Source: JAVBRU01 sp031547595
Lineage (GTDB): Bacteria; Bacillota; Clostridia; Christensenellales; Aristaeellaceae
Length of the DNA: 38,918 nucleotides
Direction of reading: 5' to 3'
Assembly (NCBI GenBank): GCA_031547595.1
Contig: JAVBRU010000100.1
Coordinates: 1 to 38,918, forward strand
Below the pieces are notes generated by a model. It ran no database searches, was not told where the DNA came from, and worked only from the letters and a program-made list of their open reading frames with translations. The translations under genes and the position numbers were made by a program. Positions 25,361 to 32,979 of the stretch are shown here, one piece after another. Position 1 is the first letter of the stretch. Each line of letters starts with the position of its first letter.

Positions 25361-25447
25361 ATCCGAATTTTTACCCAGCTCATTTTTTCAAAATGAGCGC
25401 AAAAAAGCACCTCATCGTCCGATGAGATGCTCCCCTGCTTTCGATTG
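25361..25447. repeat. 88-bp direct repeat, copy 2, with terminator of the AAA-ATPase gene
   Basis: Matches 24546-24633. The hairpin AGCACCTCATCG-tc-CGATGAGATGCT (25406-25431) with a minus-strand TTTTTT (25401-25406) is the intrinsic terminator of the gene that stops at 25520. Confidence 0.8.
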
Positions 25448-25519
25448 GTTGGTACTCTTTCTACGCTGCCCCATATGCCAGGTTTCTGCCTCTTACCCTC
25501 ATACGCAGCACAATGCCTG

Positions 25520-27202
25520 TTATTGCCCCATCCTGACCATGCAACGTTTCTTATAAAACCCAATGCCATATTTCAGGATCCGGGTCATACCGTCTTCCTG
25601 AAGTTTGGCGTAATACTGCTTCTCTTCGATTTGCTCAAGGGCGCTCTCACATGCTTTATCCAGCTTCGCAAAACTGTCCGCAACCTTTGCCTCAATGACA
25701 AGGCCGGTCTTCATGTCGTCGGTTTCCACCAGAATGTCGCTGTAGCCTTCGCCGGATTCCAGATTAGACATCACTGCCCAGGTTTCCTGCCCCCGAAGAA
25801 GACCGATGAGCATCCCATGATAGAAGCTCTCCTTCCGATCCTCCCGCGAATCCATATCCCGCACACTGATCGTCTTCGACAGCAGCACGCTCAGCGCGGC
25901 ATCCGCTGCTTCGGCATCACCTCGCAGGAGCGCTGCGCAGAACTTATCCAGCGTCGCGTGCTCCTTGACCATCACATCCTTGAACCACTCCTGGATTTGC
26001 AGCACGAATATCTCGCGCACCTCGCGGTTGGGTATGATGAGCTGATACCGATCGCCGTCCGCCTCTCCGCGCTGCGTGAGGTATCCCGTGGTGAACAGCA
26101 CACTCCACAGATTGTCAATGGAAGCATCCACCTCATTATATGTCAGGTCCAACCGAATACGCTTTTCAATGGCCTCGCCGTCAATCAAGCGTTCGATCTC
26201 CAGCTGTGTGGATTTATCCGCCTTATCTACGAATCGACGTACCAGGCTGTTCCCGGAGCTGTTGATCCAATAGGTCGCGGGCCTGGCCTTGGGATTGGCA
26301 CACAATGCGTCTACATGGTTGATCACATCCCATGGGCAGTAGACATCCACGCTGCCAAAGCGGTACCCGTCGTACCACTCCTTCATGACCCCTGCCTGAT
26401 CCTCAAACCCATAGTCGGCGAGCATCTTTTCCACGTCTTCCTGGGTAAAACCGAAGTATTCGTCAAACCGGTAATCGACAATAGACAGCACCTTCATATT
26501 GTTGAGGCCTGTAAAAAAGCTCTCCTTGGATATGCGCATGCAGCCCGTCATAACGGCCATGTACAGGTTGTCGTTTGTCTTGAGTGCGGCGTGAAACATG
26601 CTCCGCATCAAATGCACCATCTGGTCGTAGTAGCCTTGCTGGAATGCCTTATCCAGAGGCACATCATATTCGTCGATCAGAAGGATGGTCTTTTGACCGT
26701 AGTGCTTGGTGAGCAACCTGACTAGAAACCTAAGGCTGTCAGCTATATCCTCGGGCAAATACTCCTCAGCCAAAAGCCGAGCAAAGGAGACCTTCTCCTC
26801 CTCCGCAATCGCCTCACTATTAAGCAGGAAACGGAGCCGCAACGCCTCTTCGCGAATTATTTTGCAAACCCTTGCATAGGCTGACGCGAAATCTATTCCG
26901 TCCACGTCCTTCAATGAAACAAACACCACCGGGAATTTCCCCATATATTCAGCGCACAGCTTCGTATCACGAGAGATGGCCAAGCCATCAAACAACGCAG
27001 GGTCGGTTCCTATCTCAAAAAAGCTCTTGAGCATGCTCATATTCAGGGTCTTGCCAAAGCGTCTGGGACGGGTAAACAGATTGACTTTGCCCCAATTATT
27101 GAGTAATTCGGATATCAAACTCGTTTTATCAACATAGTAAAAATTCTGCTGCCGCATTTCAGCAAAGCTCTCAATGCCCACCGGCAGCTTTTGCTCCGTC
27201 AT
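25520..27202 (-). CDS. AAA-ATPase-like protein with C-terminal PD-(D/E)XK-type domain (DUF1703 family)
   Basis: A 560-residue protein of the widespread AAA-ATPase_like/PDDEXK_9 family. The N-terminus has the family signature NFYYVDKTSLI followed by the P-loop RPRRFGKT (about residue 45). A Walker B-like TILLIDEYDVPLDKA lies near residue 200. The C-terminal ~150 residues contain a nuclease-like core (SDILVETD, then GLVIEAKVADS), where the D and E-x-K residues are visible. ATG 27202 is chosen because GAGGAGGG lies just upstream; the longer start would put this RBS inside the gene. It has its own consensus promoter and terminator, so it is a free-standing cassette. The biological role of this family is not established; it is often multi-copy in Clostridia and Bacteroidota. 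Confidence 0.85.
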   Translation of the reverse strand: MTEQKLPVGIESFAEMRQQNFYYVDKTSLISELLNNWGKVNLFTRPRRFGKTLNMSMLKSFFEIGTDPALFDGLAISRDTKLCAEYMGKFPVVFVSLKDVDGIDFASAYARVCKIIREEALRLRFLLNSEAIAEEEKVSFARLLAEEYLPEDIADSLRFLVRLLTKHYGQKTILLIDEYDVPLDKAFQQGYYDQMVHLMRSMFHAALKTNDNLYMAVMTGCMRISKESFFTGLNNMKVLSIVDYRFDEYFGFTQEDVEKMLADYGFEDQAGVMKEWYDGYRFGSVDVYCPWDVINHVDALCANPKARPATYWINSSGNSLVRRFVDKADKSTQLEIERLIDGEAIEKRIRLDLTYNEVDASIDNLWSVLFTTGYLTQRGEADGDRYQLIIPNREVREIFVLQIQEWFKDVMVKEHATLDKFCAALLRGDAEAADAALSVLLSKTISVRDMDSREDRKESFYHGMLIGLLRGQETWAVMSNLESGEGYSDILVETDDMKTGLVIEAKVADSFAKLDKACESALEQIEEKQYYAKLQEDGMTRILKYGIGFYKKRCMVRMGQ

Positions 27203-27243
27203 ACCCGTTTCCCTCCTCGCCATGCACCTTTGCCACCATGCTC

Positions 27244-27272
27244 AGTATACCATGTAAACCCTTTTGTATCAA
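27244..27272 (-). promoter_or_regulatory. promoter of the AAA-ATPase-like gene
   Basis: Minus strand TTGATA (27267-27272), 17-bp spacer, TATACT (27244-27249). Confidence 0.8.
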
Positions 27273-27361
27273 GCAGAGTCTTATAAATCATAGCTTTTTC
27301 AACATGCTCACATCGCAATAGCATCCCCAGTTTTATACGGTTTTCTGCACTATCGCCATCT

Positions 27362-27390
27362 AAAAACCGCACGTTCAGAACGCGCGGCTT
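27362..27390 (-). terminator. intrinsic terminator after the AT-hook domain protein
   Basis: Near-perfect palindrome CCGCACGTTC-a-GAACGCGCGG (27367-27387), with TTTTT following on the minus strand; 23 nt past the stop codon. Confidence 0.8.
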
Positions 27391-27412
27391 TCACATAAAT
27401 TCTATTTCCTTT

Positions 27413-28066
27413 TCAGACAGTCCTCTTTGGGCGACCCCGTTTTTTCAGAATGATCCCCGTAGTCGTAGCTTGATCAGGCTCGGAGGATACCTCTCCTTCT
27501 AAAACGTCGCTGCTTTCCTCCACGCTGGCAAGGGGTTCAGTTGTCTGTGATTCTGCCACATGCTGCTTGTCTGCCTGCTGCTTGTCTGCCTGCTGCTCAG
27601 CTGTCTGCTGCTCAACTACCTTCTGCTCGACCTCAACCGTGGATTCGCTCTCAGCCTTCCTCCGAGTGCGCGTTTTCTTCTCGGACGGTGCTGCCGTGTC
27701 CATATCGAATAGGATCGCATCAGCCGCCGCGTAGTACAACCCGCGCGCCATATATTCCAGGTCATCCGCCCAACCCATCATTTTCCGGATGCTGTTGGTC
27801 AGGGCGAGAATATCCACCGTGATCGCGTAGGTTGTCGCCAGGCCCTCTGCCGCAAACAGGAACGCGTTCTTTGTCCCTTCCGAGCTGCCTTGGATCGCCA
27901 CCTGATGCGTCTGGGGGTTCAGGCTCATCACCACATACTCCGGGTAGGTCAGCTCCTGGGCTGTCGCCTTGTTAAAACGCAGCTTGGTGGGGGTAATCGT
28001 CACGGTCGCCGCCGTGTTTTTCTTCTCAATATCAATAACTTCAAAGCCTTTCAAGATTTCGGCCAT
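27413..28066 (-). CDS. recombinase-associated domain protein with Gln-rich tail and AT-hook
   Basis: A 217-residue protein of unrecognised function. Residues about 10-125 carry the same domain found in three proteins of the 31-36 kb operon: VTITPTKLRFNKA, then a hydrophobic strand (EYVVMSLNPQTHQVAIQ) and the closing SIRKMMGW...YMARG...AILFDMD block. A hydrophilic tail with tandem QQADKQ-type repeats follows. The extreme C-terminus KKRGRPKRTV is an AT-hook-like DNA minor-groove motif. ATG 28066 is chosen because GGAG is well spaced before it. The reading frame stays open upstream to 28339, but that part joins recombinase debris. I infer a DNA-binding accessory protein of a mobile element. Confidence 0.6.
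   Translation of the reverse strand: MAEILKGFEVIDIEKKNTAATVTITPTKLRFNKATAQELTYPEYVVMSLNPQTHQVAIQGSSEGTKNAFLFAAEGLATTYAITVDILALTNSIRKMMGWADDLEYMARGLYYAAADAILFDMDTAAPSEKKTRTRRKAESESTVEVEQKVVEQQTAEQQADKQQADKQHVAESQTTEPLASVEESSDVLEGEVSSEPDQATTTGIILKKRGRPKRTV
27561..27620. repeat. four 15-bp tandem repeats in the Gln-rich tail
   Basis: Two identical units TGCTGCTTGTCTGCC followed by two diverged ones, in frame with the protein and encoding five-residue repeats such as ADKQQ. Slippage could vary the tail length. Confidence 0.8.
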
Positions 28067-28184
28067 TTGTACTGTCTCCTTTTCACGATTCTTGATTTCT
28101 TGTCTTTTCTGGTCAACCAGCTCCTGCCCCATGACCCGCAGGCTTGCCAGCGCTACACGATGGATCTCGCCCGTTTCATCCGTA

Positions 28185-28466
28185 TCATAGCCCAGTAACG
28201 ACCCTGTCGGACAGTATGGGATAATACTGTACCTGGAGTTCGTAGCTGCTGAGCTGTTCGTCCTCGTCCGTGCTGACGCGGCAGTAGGCGCACACCTTCC
28301 GCTTGGGCGGAGGCATGTTTGGTTTCGCCACCTCCTCATCCGCTTCGATGATTGTCACATCAAACCGCTTGTTCTGATACCTGCTCCTGATTCGTTCCCG
28401 GCGCTCATCCCGCTGCTGAACAGGCTTTGGCTGACGGATACGCCGCACTCCGTCTTTCTGCTCCAT
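28185..28466 (-). pseudogene. serine recombinase, N-terminal fragment
   Basis: Encodes 93 residues starting at an ATG with a perfect AAGGAGGTTGATCC leader. A basic N-terminal region is followed by the start of a resolvase domain, KVCAYCRVSTDEDEQLSSYE, with the catalytic Ser in CRVS. After QVQYY the match to serine recombinases stops abruptly and the frame ends within 11 residues. The rest of the resolvase domain, the recombinase domain and the zinc ribbon are missing. The downstream frame joins directly to the AT-hook domain gene region. This looks like a deletion that removed most of a recombinase gene. Confidence 0.75.
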
Positions 28467-28590
28467 GGATCAACCTCCTTTGTGATAGTTGCCGGTGCTT
28501 TTTCCGGCCATAGCCGTTTTTCACCTCCCCGGCTTCCTATTTTAATGCAGATCGCCCTCATTGCAAAGCATGCCAAAACAAACACAAAAA

Positions 28591-28664
28591 GCCCCTGCAA
28601 GCCGATTTCGTTTCTCTCCTCGAGGAGTTCCTCGATCTTAGAGAGGTCATCAGCTTACAGGGGC
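28591..28664 (-). other. 74-nt hairpin element, copy 1
   Basis: Ends are invariant GCCCCTG / CAGGGGC and the middle folds into a long stem with an apical CTCGAGG-type loop. It aligns without gaps to 37384-37457 (51 of 74 identical by hand count). On the minus strand it is followed by TTTTTGTG, so this copy could terminate transcription. It lies between the recombinase fragment and the DUF4143 ATPase gene. Confidence 0.6.
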
Positions 28665-28727
28665 ACCATTTCTTGGTTCAGGAATCACTTTCAACTTGCG
28701 TCTCAACAATTTTTTCCTTGAAAACAC

Positions 28728-28755
28728 TTGACTTTTCACGGTTTATGGCTAAAAT
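28728..28755 (+). promoter_or_regulatory. promoter of the DUF4143 ATPase gene
   Basis: TTGACT (28728-28733), 16-bp spacer, TAAAAT (28750-28755); GAAGGAGTG precedes the ATG at 28798. Confidence 0.6.
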
Positions 28756-28797
28756 AAGATTATATCGAATATTGGCCAGGCGAAGGAGTGTGGGAAA

Positions 28798-30021
28798 ATG
28801 GCCTACATCAAACGTGATTTAGAAGAGAAGATTGTATCACTCTCAACGCAATACTCCTGCTTGCTCATAACAGGCCCTCGGCAAGTGGGAAAGACCACAG
28901 TGCTCAGGCACCTCATGGATGCTGACCGTCATTATGTCACGCTGGACGATCTGGAAGAGCGGCAGTTGGCAAAGCGAGAGCCTGCCTTGTTCCTACAAAT
29001 GCACCCATGTCCTCTGCTGATTGATGAAGTGCAGTATGCGCCTGAGCTTTTTTCCTATATCAAGATGGCAGTCGACAACGGCGCAGCGCCAGGCGCATTT
29101 TGGCTTACAGGCTCGCAAGCCTTTCACCTGATGGACCTGGCACAAGAATCCTTAGCCGGGCGCGTTGCCATTCTGCATATGCCTTCACTGTCCCAGCATG
29201 AAATCTATGGGAGCGGAAAGAATGTCCCCTTCACCGTTTCCCTGGATGCATTGCAAGCACGTGCCGCCCACGGCGCACCCACAGATGTGAATGGTATTTA
29301 TGAACGCATCTGGAAAGGTTCCATGCCAGGGTTGATCAGTGGGAAATACGATGATATTGATGTCTTTTACAGTAGCTACCTGCAAACTTACATCAACCGA
29401 GATGTGGCGGAGTTGGTAGATCGCATAGATAAGCTTCTGTTCCAGGATTTTATCCGTGCCGCTGCCTGCCGCAGCGGTCAAATGCTGAACGTGCATGACA
29501 TTGCCATGGATATCGGTGTATCGGATGATACAGCCAAGCGCTGGCTAGCCGTCTTGGAAAAATCGGACGTGATCTTTTATTTGCGCCCCTATTCCAACAA
29601 TCTCCTCAAGCGAACGGTCAAAACCCCCAAGCTGTATTTCTTTGATACTGGTTTGGTTGCTTATTTGACCAAGTACAACTCTGCTGAAATCTTGGCCAGC
29701 GGCGCGATGAATGGTGCCATTCTGGAAAACTACGTCGTTTCGGAAATCGTTAAAACCTTCCATAACGATGCTAAAAGCTGCTCCATTTGGTATTACCGGG
29801 ATAAGAGCAGCAACGAAATTGATGTAATCATTGAAAGCGATGGCATGCTGCATCCGCTGGAAATCAAGCGTTCGGCAAACCCCGGCAGCGAGCTGATTGG
29901 TGCCTTCAATCTGCTTGACAAAAGCTCACTTCCTCGCGGGAAGGGCGCAATTCTTTGCATGCGAAAGGAACTGTCCGCAATCAATGCTGACAATTATATC
30001 GTTCCGATTTGGATGATATAA
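28798..30021 (+). CDS. AAA_14/DUF4143 ATP-binding protein
   Basis: A 407-residue member of the AAA_14 plus DUF4143 family. The P-loop GPRQVGKT is at residues 26-33, Walker B PLLIDEVQYAPE near residue 76, and the sensor-like FWLTGSQAFHLM near residue 100. A winged-helix region follows in the middle (IAMDIGVSDDTAKRWLAVLEKS), and the C-terminal DUF4143 part shows IDVIIESDGMLHPLEIKRS, a PD-(D/E)XK-like pattern. It has its own promoter and stands between two recombinase fragments that point the other way, so it looks like an inserted cargo cassette. The cellular role of this abundant family is unclear. Confidence 0.87.
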   Translation: MAYIKRDLEEKIVSLSTQYSCLLITGPRQVGKTTVLRHLMDADRHYVTLDDLEERQLAKREPALFLQMHPCPLLIDEVQYAPELFSYIKMAVDNGAAPGAFWLTGSQAFHLMDLAQESLAGRVAILHMPSLSQHEIYGSGKNVPFTVSLDALQARAAHGAPTDVNGIYERIWKGSMPGLISGKYDDIDVFYSSYLQTYINRDVAELVDRIDKLLFQDFIRAAACRSGQMLNVHDIAMDIGVSDDTAKRWLAVLEKSDVIFYLRPYSNNLLKRTVKTPKLYFFDTGLVAYLTKYNSAEILASGAMNGAILENYVVSEIVKTFHNDAKSCSIWYYRDKSSNEIDVIIESDGMLHPLEIKRSANPGSELIGAFNLLDKSSLPRGKGAILCMRKELSAINADNYIVPIWMI

Positions 30022-30059
30022 TTGTTGCCACGTACGTGCATAGAGCTTCTTCCATAATA

Positions 30060-30491
30060 TTAGGCAACCTGAATCGCATTAACCCTGATCGTAGCACCAT
30101 TGACAGTCACCCGCTCCACCCTGCAAAGGGCAATTTCTTCGTCCAGCCTTTCAAGACCAAGCTGCCTAGCGATACCTGCCAGAAGTGTCTCCTCGGTCAT
30201 GCTATGGTTTTTACATCCATTGCCGACTTTTCCCTTCTGCCGCTCCGCGCAGTTCCAGATTTTTATCTTCTCACCCTTTCGGCTGACAGTCCGGCGCTTA
30301 TAGGGCGCACCGCATTCCGCACAGAAAACCTTCCCGAACAGAAAGTGCGCGTTCCCCCGCGCATGAATGCCCTGCTCCCGCTGTGCCGCCTGCTGCCGGA
30401 GCCGCGCCTGTACCTGTTCCCAGGTAGCACGATCGATAATTCGACGAATCTTGACCATGTGCTGCCCCGCCTTTCCTGTTTTTGAGCGTTA
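30060..30491 (-). pseudogene. serine recombinase, C-terminal fragment with zinc ribbon
   Basis: About 140 codons remain in frame after two stop codons upstream. The fragment begins near IIDRATWEQVQARL, the usual end of the recombinase domain. It continues through the zinc ribbon FCAECGAPYKRR...IWNCAERQKGKVGNGC and ends in the C-terminal strand VTVNGATIRVNAIQVA. The whole resolvase domain is gone. It lies upstream (in its own sense) of the N-terminal fragment at 28.4 kb, so the two are remnants of different genes or of tandem genes, not a single interrupted gene. Confidence 0.78.
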
Positions 30492-30768
30492 TTACTCCGC
30501 TCCATTCGCTTAACCGGATCCTACACCGCGCTGCAAAACAGCCTTTGGCCGACCACCTTGTGCTCGGATATATCTTCGTTTTTTCCGGCGATCCCCAACC
30601 ACCCTAAACATGCCGTTTAACCTGGTCTACTCATAAAAAGTCATTATATCGTATTTTTATAAACTCACGATACAACCCTAAGGCGATAAAGATTAGACAG
30701 TACTTTTCGACCTTTTTGACCCGGCCAACAGTGGAAAGCTTCCATTTTCATAACGATCTGTCGCTCCC
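30492..30768. other. non-coding AT-rich stretch
   Basis: No gene is visible. A weak inverted repeat, TATCGT and ACGATA (about 30647-30672), is the only structure noted. Confidence 0.4.
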
Positions 30769-31155
30769 TGACTGCAATAAATCTTTGACGAATTTACTCT
30801 ATTTTTGTTCATTTTATACTGAAAAAGAGCCTTTTTCAAACGGTTCTCTGCATATTTCTCCTGTATAAAGTTTCACTCCCACTGACCAAGTCTTGTTAAA
30901 GGGATTGACACAATATATGGTGTTGTTCTTTCACATGTCCTACAATATATTGTATTTGTGATTTCCTCAGCCCCATAAGGTTGAAAATGGTCATAGGGTT
31001 TGTATTCAGATATGCAAAAAAGGAGCTCAAAGAATAATCAAAACATACCCTTTGACCATTCTTGAGCTCTCCAAATCAACTATGCAATAACCTGCAACCT
31101 GATTAAAATTTCTCCTTCGAAATCATTCGACTTAAGAAAACTAATCAGGTTGCAG
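30769..31155 (+). repeat. non-coding homologous block, copy 2
   Basis: Begins with the same 22 bp as 24632-24653, keeps CACTGACCAAGT (30880-30891), the ATATATTGT...ATTTC segment (within a perfect palindrome ACAATATATTGT at 30942-30953), and ends with a 14-bp inverted repeat, CTGCAACCTGATTA / TAATCAGGTTGCAG (31092-31155). Landmark spacing agrees with copy 1 to within about 15 bp although sequence identity between landmarks is low. It contains a minus-strand terminator hairpin not obviously present in copy 1. Confidence 0.5.
31015..31072 (-). terminator. terminator of the recombinase operon
   Basis: Inverted repeat GGAGCTCAAAGAATAATCAAA against TTTGACCATTCTTGAGCTC (a few mismatches) with an 8-nt loop. 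On the minus strand it is followed by CCTTTTTTGC. It lies about 200 nt past the last operon gene (stop 31268). Confidence 0.72.
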
Positions 31156-31267
31156 CTGACCCATTATATCTGACCTTTTGCTCCACAGATCCTTTTTCTG
31201 TTTATATACGGCACCAAACTGGTGTCATTTGGGCTATACTTGCTCCATTTTATCCAATTGTCGCTGT

Positions 31268-31765
31268 CTATCCATCCGCTTTTTCACAAGAACGCTTGGC
31301 CTCTGCAATCCAGTTTTCATAAGCAGCGTTCTTCTCCTGCTCACGAATTCTATATGACTCCATATAGTCCAGCATTATTGCATGATAAGATAGCATAGAT
31401 ATATTACCCTGTTCCGTTGCCAACTCTTCGTGTAAAAAGTAAATCGGAACTGATGACTGCCTATTAGACAGTCGCCGAGTAGTTTCTATAACACCACTGC
31501 TGGTTCCCGAAAAGCTACTCATCTTGTTTACAACCAGCAAATCGAAATACCCATCATCGCAGGCATTCATCAGTTGCCGAAACTGGGGACGCTCTAAACA
31601 CAACGTAGCCTGACACGTATCAATATAGGATGAATAACTCTGCCATGCCGGATGCGCCGTAAACAGTTTCTCCATGCAATGCTTCCAATACCCAAAATGG
31701 TGACTGTCTGTTTCCTGGCCGTCAAAGCATGCATAAAAAGCGATGCTCCTTGCTTCATCATTCAT
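31268..31765 (-). CDS. stand-alone resolvase-fold protein lacking catalytic residues
   Basis: A 165-residue protein that aligns by eye to the N-terminal catalytic domain of serine recombinases: FYACFDGQE for YARVSTxxx, then RPQFRQLMNACDDGYFDLLV and VNKMSSFSGTSSGV for TKSISRFARNTxD. The nucleophile Ser is Asp, the neighbouring Arg is Cys, and the two arginines of the SRFAR motif are Ser and Gly, so it should not cut DNA. There is no recombinase or zinc-ribbon domain. GGAGG precedes the ATG. It is the last gene of the operon. I infer a structural or regulatory partner of the active recombinase; homology is by pattern only. Confidence 0.6.
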   Translation of the reverse strand: MNDEARSIAFYACFDGQETDSHHFGYWKHCMEKLFTAHPAWQSYSSYIDTCQATLCLERPQFRQLMNACDDGYFDLLVVNKMSSFSGTSSGVIETTRRLSNRQSSVPIYFLHEELATEQGNISMLSYHAIMLDYMESYRIREQEKNAAYENWIAEAKRSCEKADG

Positions 31766-31776
31766 ATTGCCTCCAT

Positions 31777-32175
31777 TCAGTCGGTTGGTTTGCTATCAGA
31801 AAACTGAAATAGAACGATATGGTGCTTTTCAGAGTAAGAACCAGGCACATCATAACTCACATGCTCCGCCATACCATTAATTCGCCTTATTTCGCTCACA
31901 AATTGTTTGCTATATACAAGCAGCTTCCTTTCTTTGCTGTTAAGGTCTCCCGGCACTTTAAAAGACATCACCACGGACCCGTCCGATTCCTTAACGACCA
32001 TAGAAGTCCTGCTGTCATTGACCAGCAAACAGATGTGAGAGGAATTTCCAAGTAAGCGAATAACGTCCTTGCCAACATAAATACAATCACCTCGTGCCCA
32101 GAAGGTAATCCTGGGTCGAGGCATACGGACAGTGGCAGGCTCCCCTGCTCGAATTGCCGGCTCCATATCCGTCAT
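31777..32175 (-). CDS. small protein with the recombinase-associated domain
   Basis: A 132-residue protein made almost entirely of the domain found at the C-terminus of the operon recombinase. Strand RITFWARGDCIYVGKDVIRL is followed by HICLLVNDSRTSMVVKES, then a helix around FVSEIRRINGM and the closing strands VSYDVPGS...HHIVLFQFSD. No catalytic motif is visible. ATG 32175 is chosen because GGAGG lies 6 nt upstream; a GTG at 32190 is possible. It sits 11 bp before the last operon gene. Function unknown; a DNA- or protein-binding accessory role is inferred from its linkage to the recombinase. Confidence 0.6.
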   Translation of the reverse strand: MTDMEPAIRAGEPATVRMPRPRITFWARGDCIYVGKDVIRLLGNSSHICLLVNDSRTSMVVKESDGSVVMSFKVPGDLNSKERKLLVYSKQFVSEIRRINGMAEHVSYDVPGSYSEKHHIVLFQFSDSKPTD

Positions 32176-32237
32176 TTTCATCCTCCGCACACCGGTTTCT
32201 CTCTTGTCCCTCGGCGTTACCGCGTCATTTCACCACA

Positions 32238-32963
32238 TTATTCTGTCACATGATCTGGTGGTGGGTGCTCTCCAGTCTTGGGCGGCCCCTCATAGTCTTG
32301 AATATCCTCAAACATACTGATCTGCCGCATCGCAAGATAGTCGTTATAAGATCTGCCGATCTTATCCTTATAGATATCCGGGAAAAATTTCATGAAGCGC
32401 TTCTTCACTTCGCCCGTTTGTGGATCCGTAAACTCCTCTGGTTTAAGATTAAACATAACTGCTTCTACAAGATCGAATATCAGGATTAATCCTCTTGCAG
32501 AGGTGGCTACGCGTCCAATCGCCTTATAACGGCACCCACGATCCCAATTCATCAGTTTGTATATGCTTTCAACAAACTCCTCTGATGTAATGGTTTTATT
32601 CACCCAGACCTCATTTTTCTTTCGTGCCCATTCAACCGATGCGCTTTCCTCTTCCGCGCATGGCACTACCGCAAGGCGCTGCTTCCCCTCATGCGCGATA
32701 AGCAGAACATTCTGCACGCCTTCAAACAAACGGATACAGGCCATGTTGAAGGTACACTCTCTGTACTTGATGCTGACAGTAGGCTTTTTCAACATTGAGA
32801 ATTGTGTGCGCGGCGGCACTTGATACCCTTCAAGATCCTCATATTCCAAATCTGCCTGACGCTCCATTCTGGCTTGTACCAGCTTGCGAACCAGGTCATA
32901 CTCCTCTTGCGTCATGTATTGGCCTTTGACGGGTGCTCGATTTTCGCCATTTTTTTCGCTCAT
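32238..32963 (-). CDS. second protein with the recombinase-associated domain
   Basis: A 241-residue protein. After a charged N-terminal helix (YMTQEEYDLVRKLVQARMER) it carries the shared domain: VSIKYRECTFNMACIRLFEG, VQNVLLIAHEGKQRLAVVPC, a helix with FVESIYKLMNWDRG, then CRYKAIGRV and LILIFDLVEAVMF. It continues with a second motif, FFPDIYKDKIGRSYNDYL, that also has a counterpart in the recombinase tail (AYPHEWALYGIGVSYGM). It therefore looks like a free-standing copy of the whole recombinase C-terminus. ATG 32963 has AAGGAG upstream and lies 16 bp after the recombinase stop. Confidence 0.65.
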   Translation of the reverse strand: MSEKNGENRAPVKGQYMTQEEYDLVRKLVQARMERQADLEYEDLEGYQVPPRTQFSMLKKPTVSIKYRECTFNMACIRLFEGVQNVLLIAHEGKQRLAVVPCAEEESASVEWARKKNEVWVNKTITSEEFVESIYKLMNWDRGCRYKAIGRVATSARGLILIFDLVEAVMFNLKPEEFTDPQTGEVKKRFMKFFPDIYKDKIGRSYNDYLAMRQISMFEDIQDYEGPPKTGEHPPPDHVTE

Positions 32964-32979
32964 ATGTATCTGCACTCCT

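Noticed and set aside
25427..26725. 432-codon open frame on the plus strand opposite the AAA-ATPase-like gene
   Set aside because: No start signal or domain; the minus-strand gene has promoter, RBS, motifs and terminator.
28066..28339. N-terminal extension of the AT-hook domain protein
   Set aside because: The frame stays open, but an ATG with a good RBS is at 28066 and the upstream part overlaps the recombinase fragment in another frame, so it is more likely junction debris.
31092..31155. Second terminator of the recombinase operon
   Set aside because: The 14-bp inverted repeat is perfect, but the loop is 36 nt and no T-run follows on the minus strand; the hairpin at 31015-31072 is the better terminator.
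24479..31267. CRISPR array in the repeat-rich accessory DNA
   Set aside because: The phased TAAGAT array has no unique 30-40 bp spacers between long identical repeats, and no cas genes are present.
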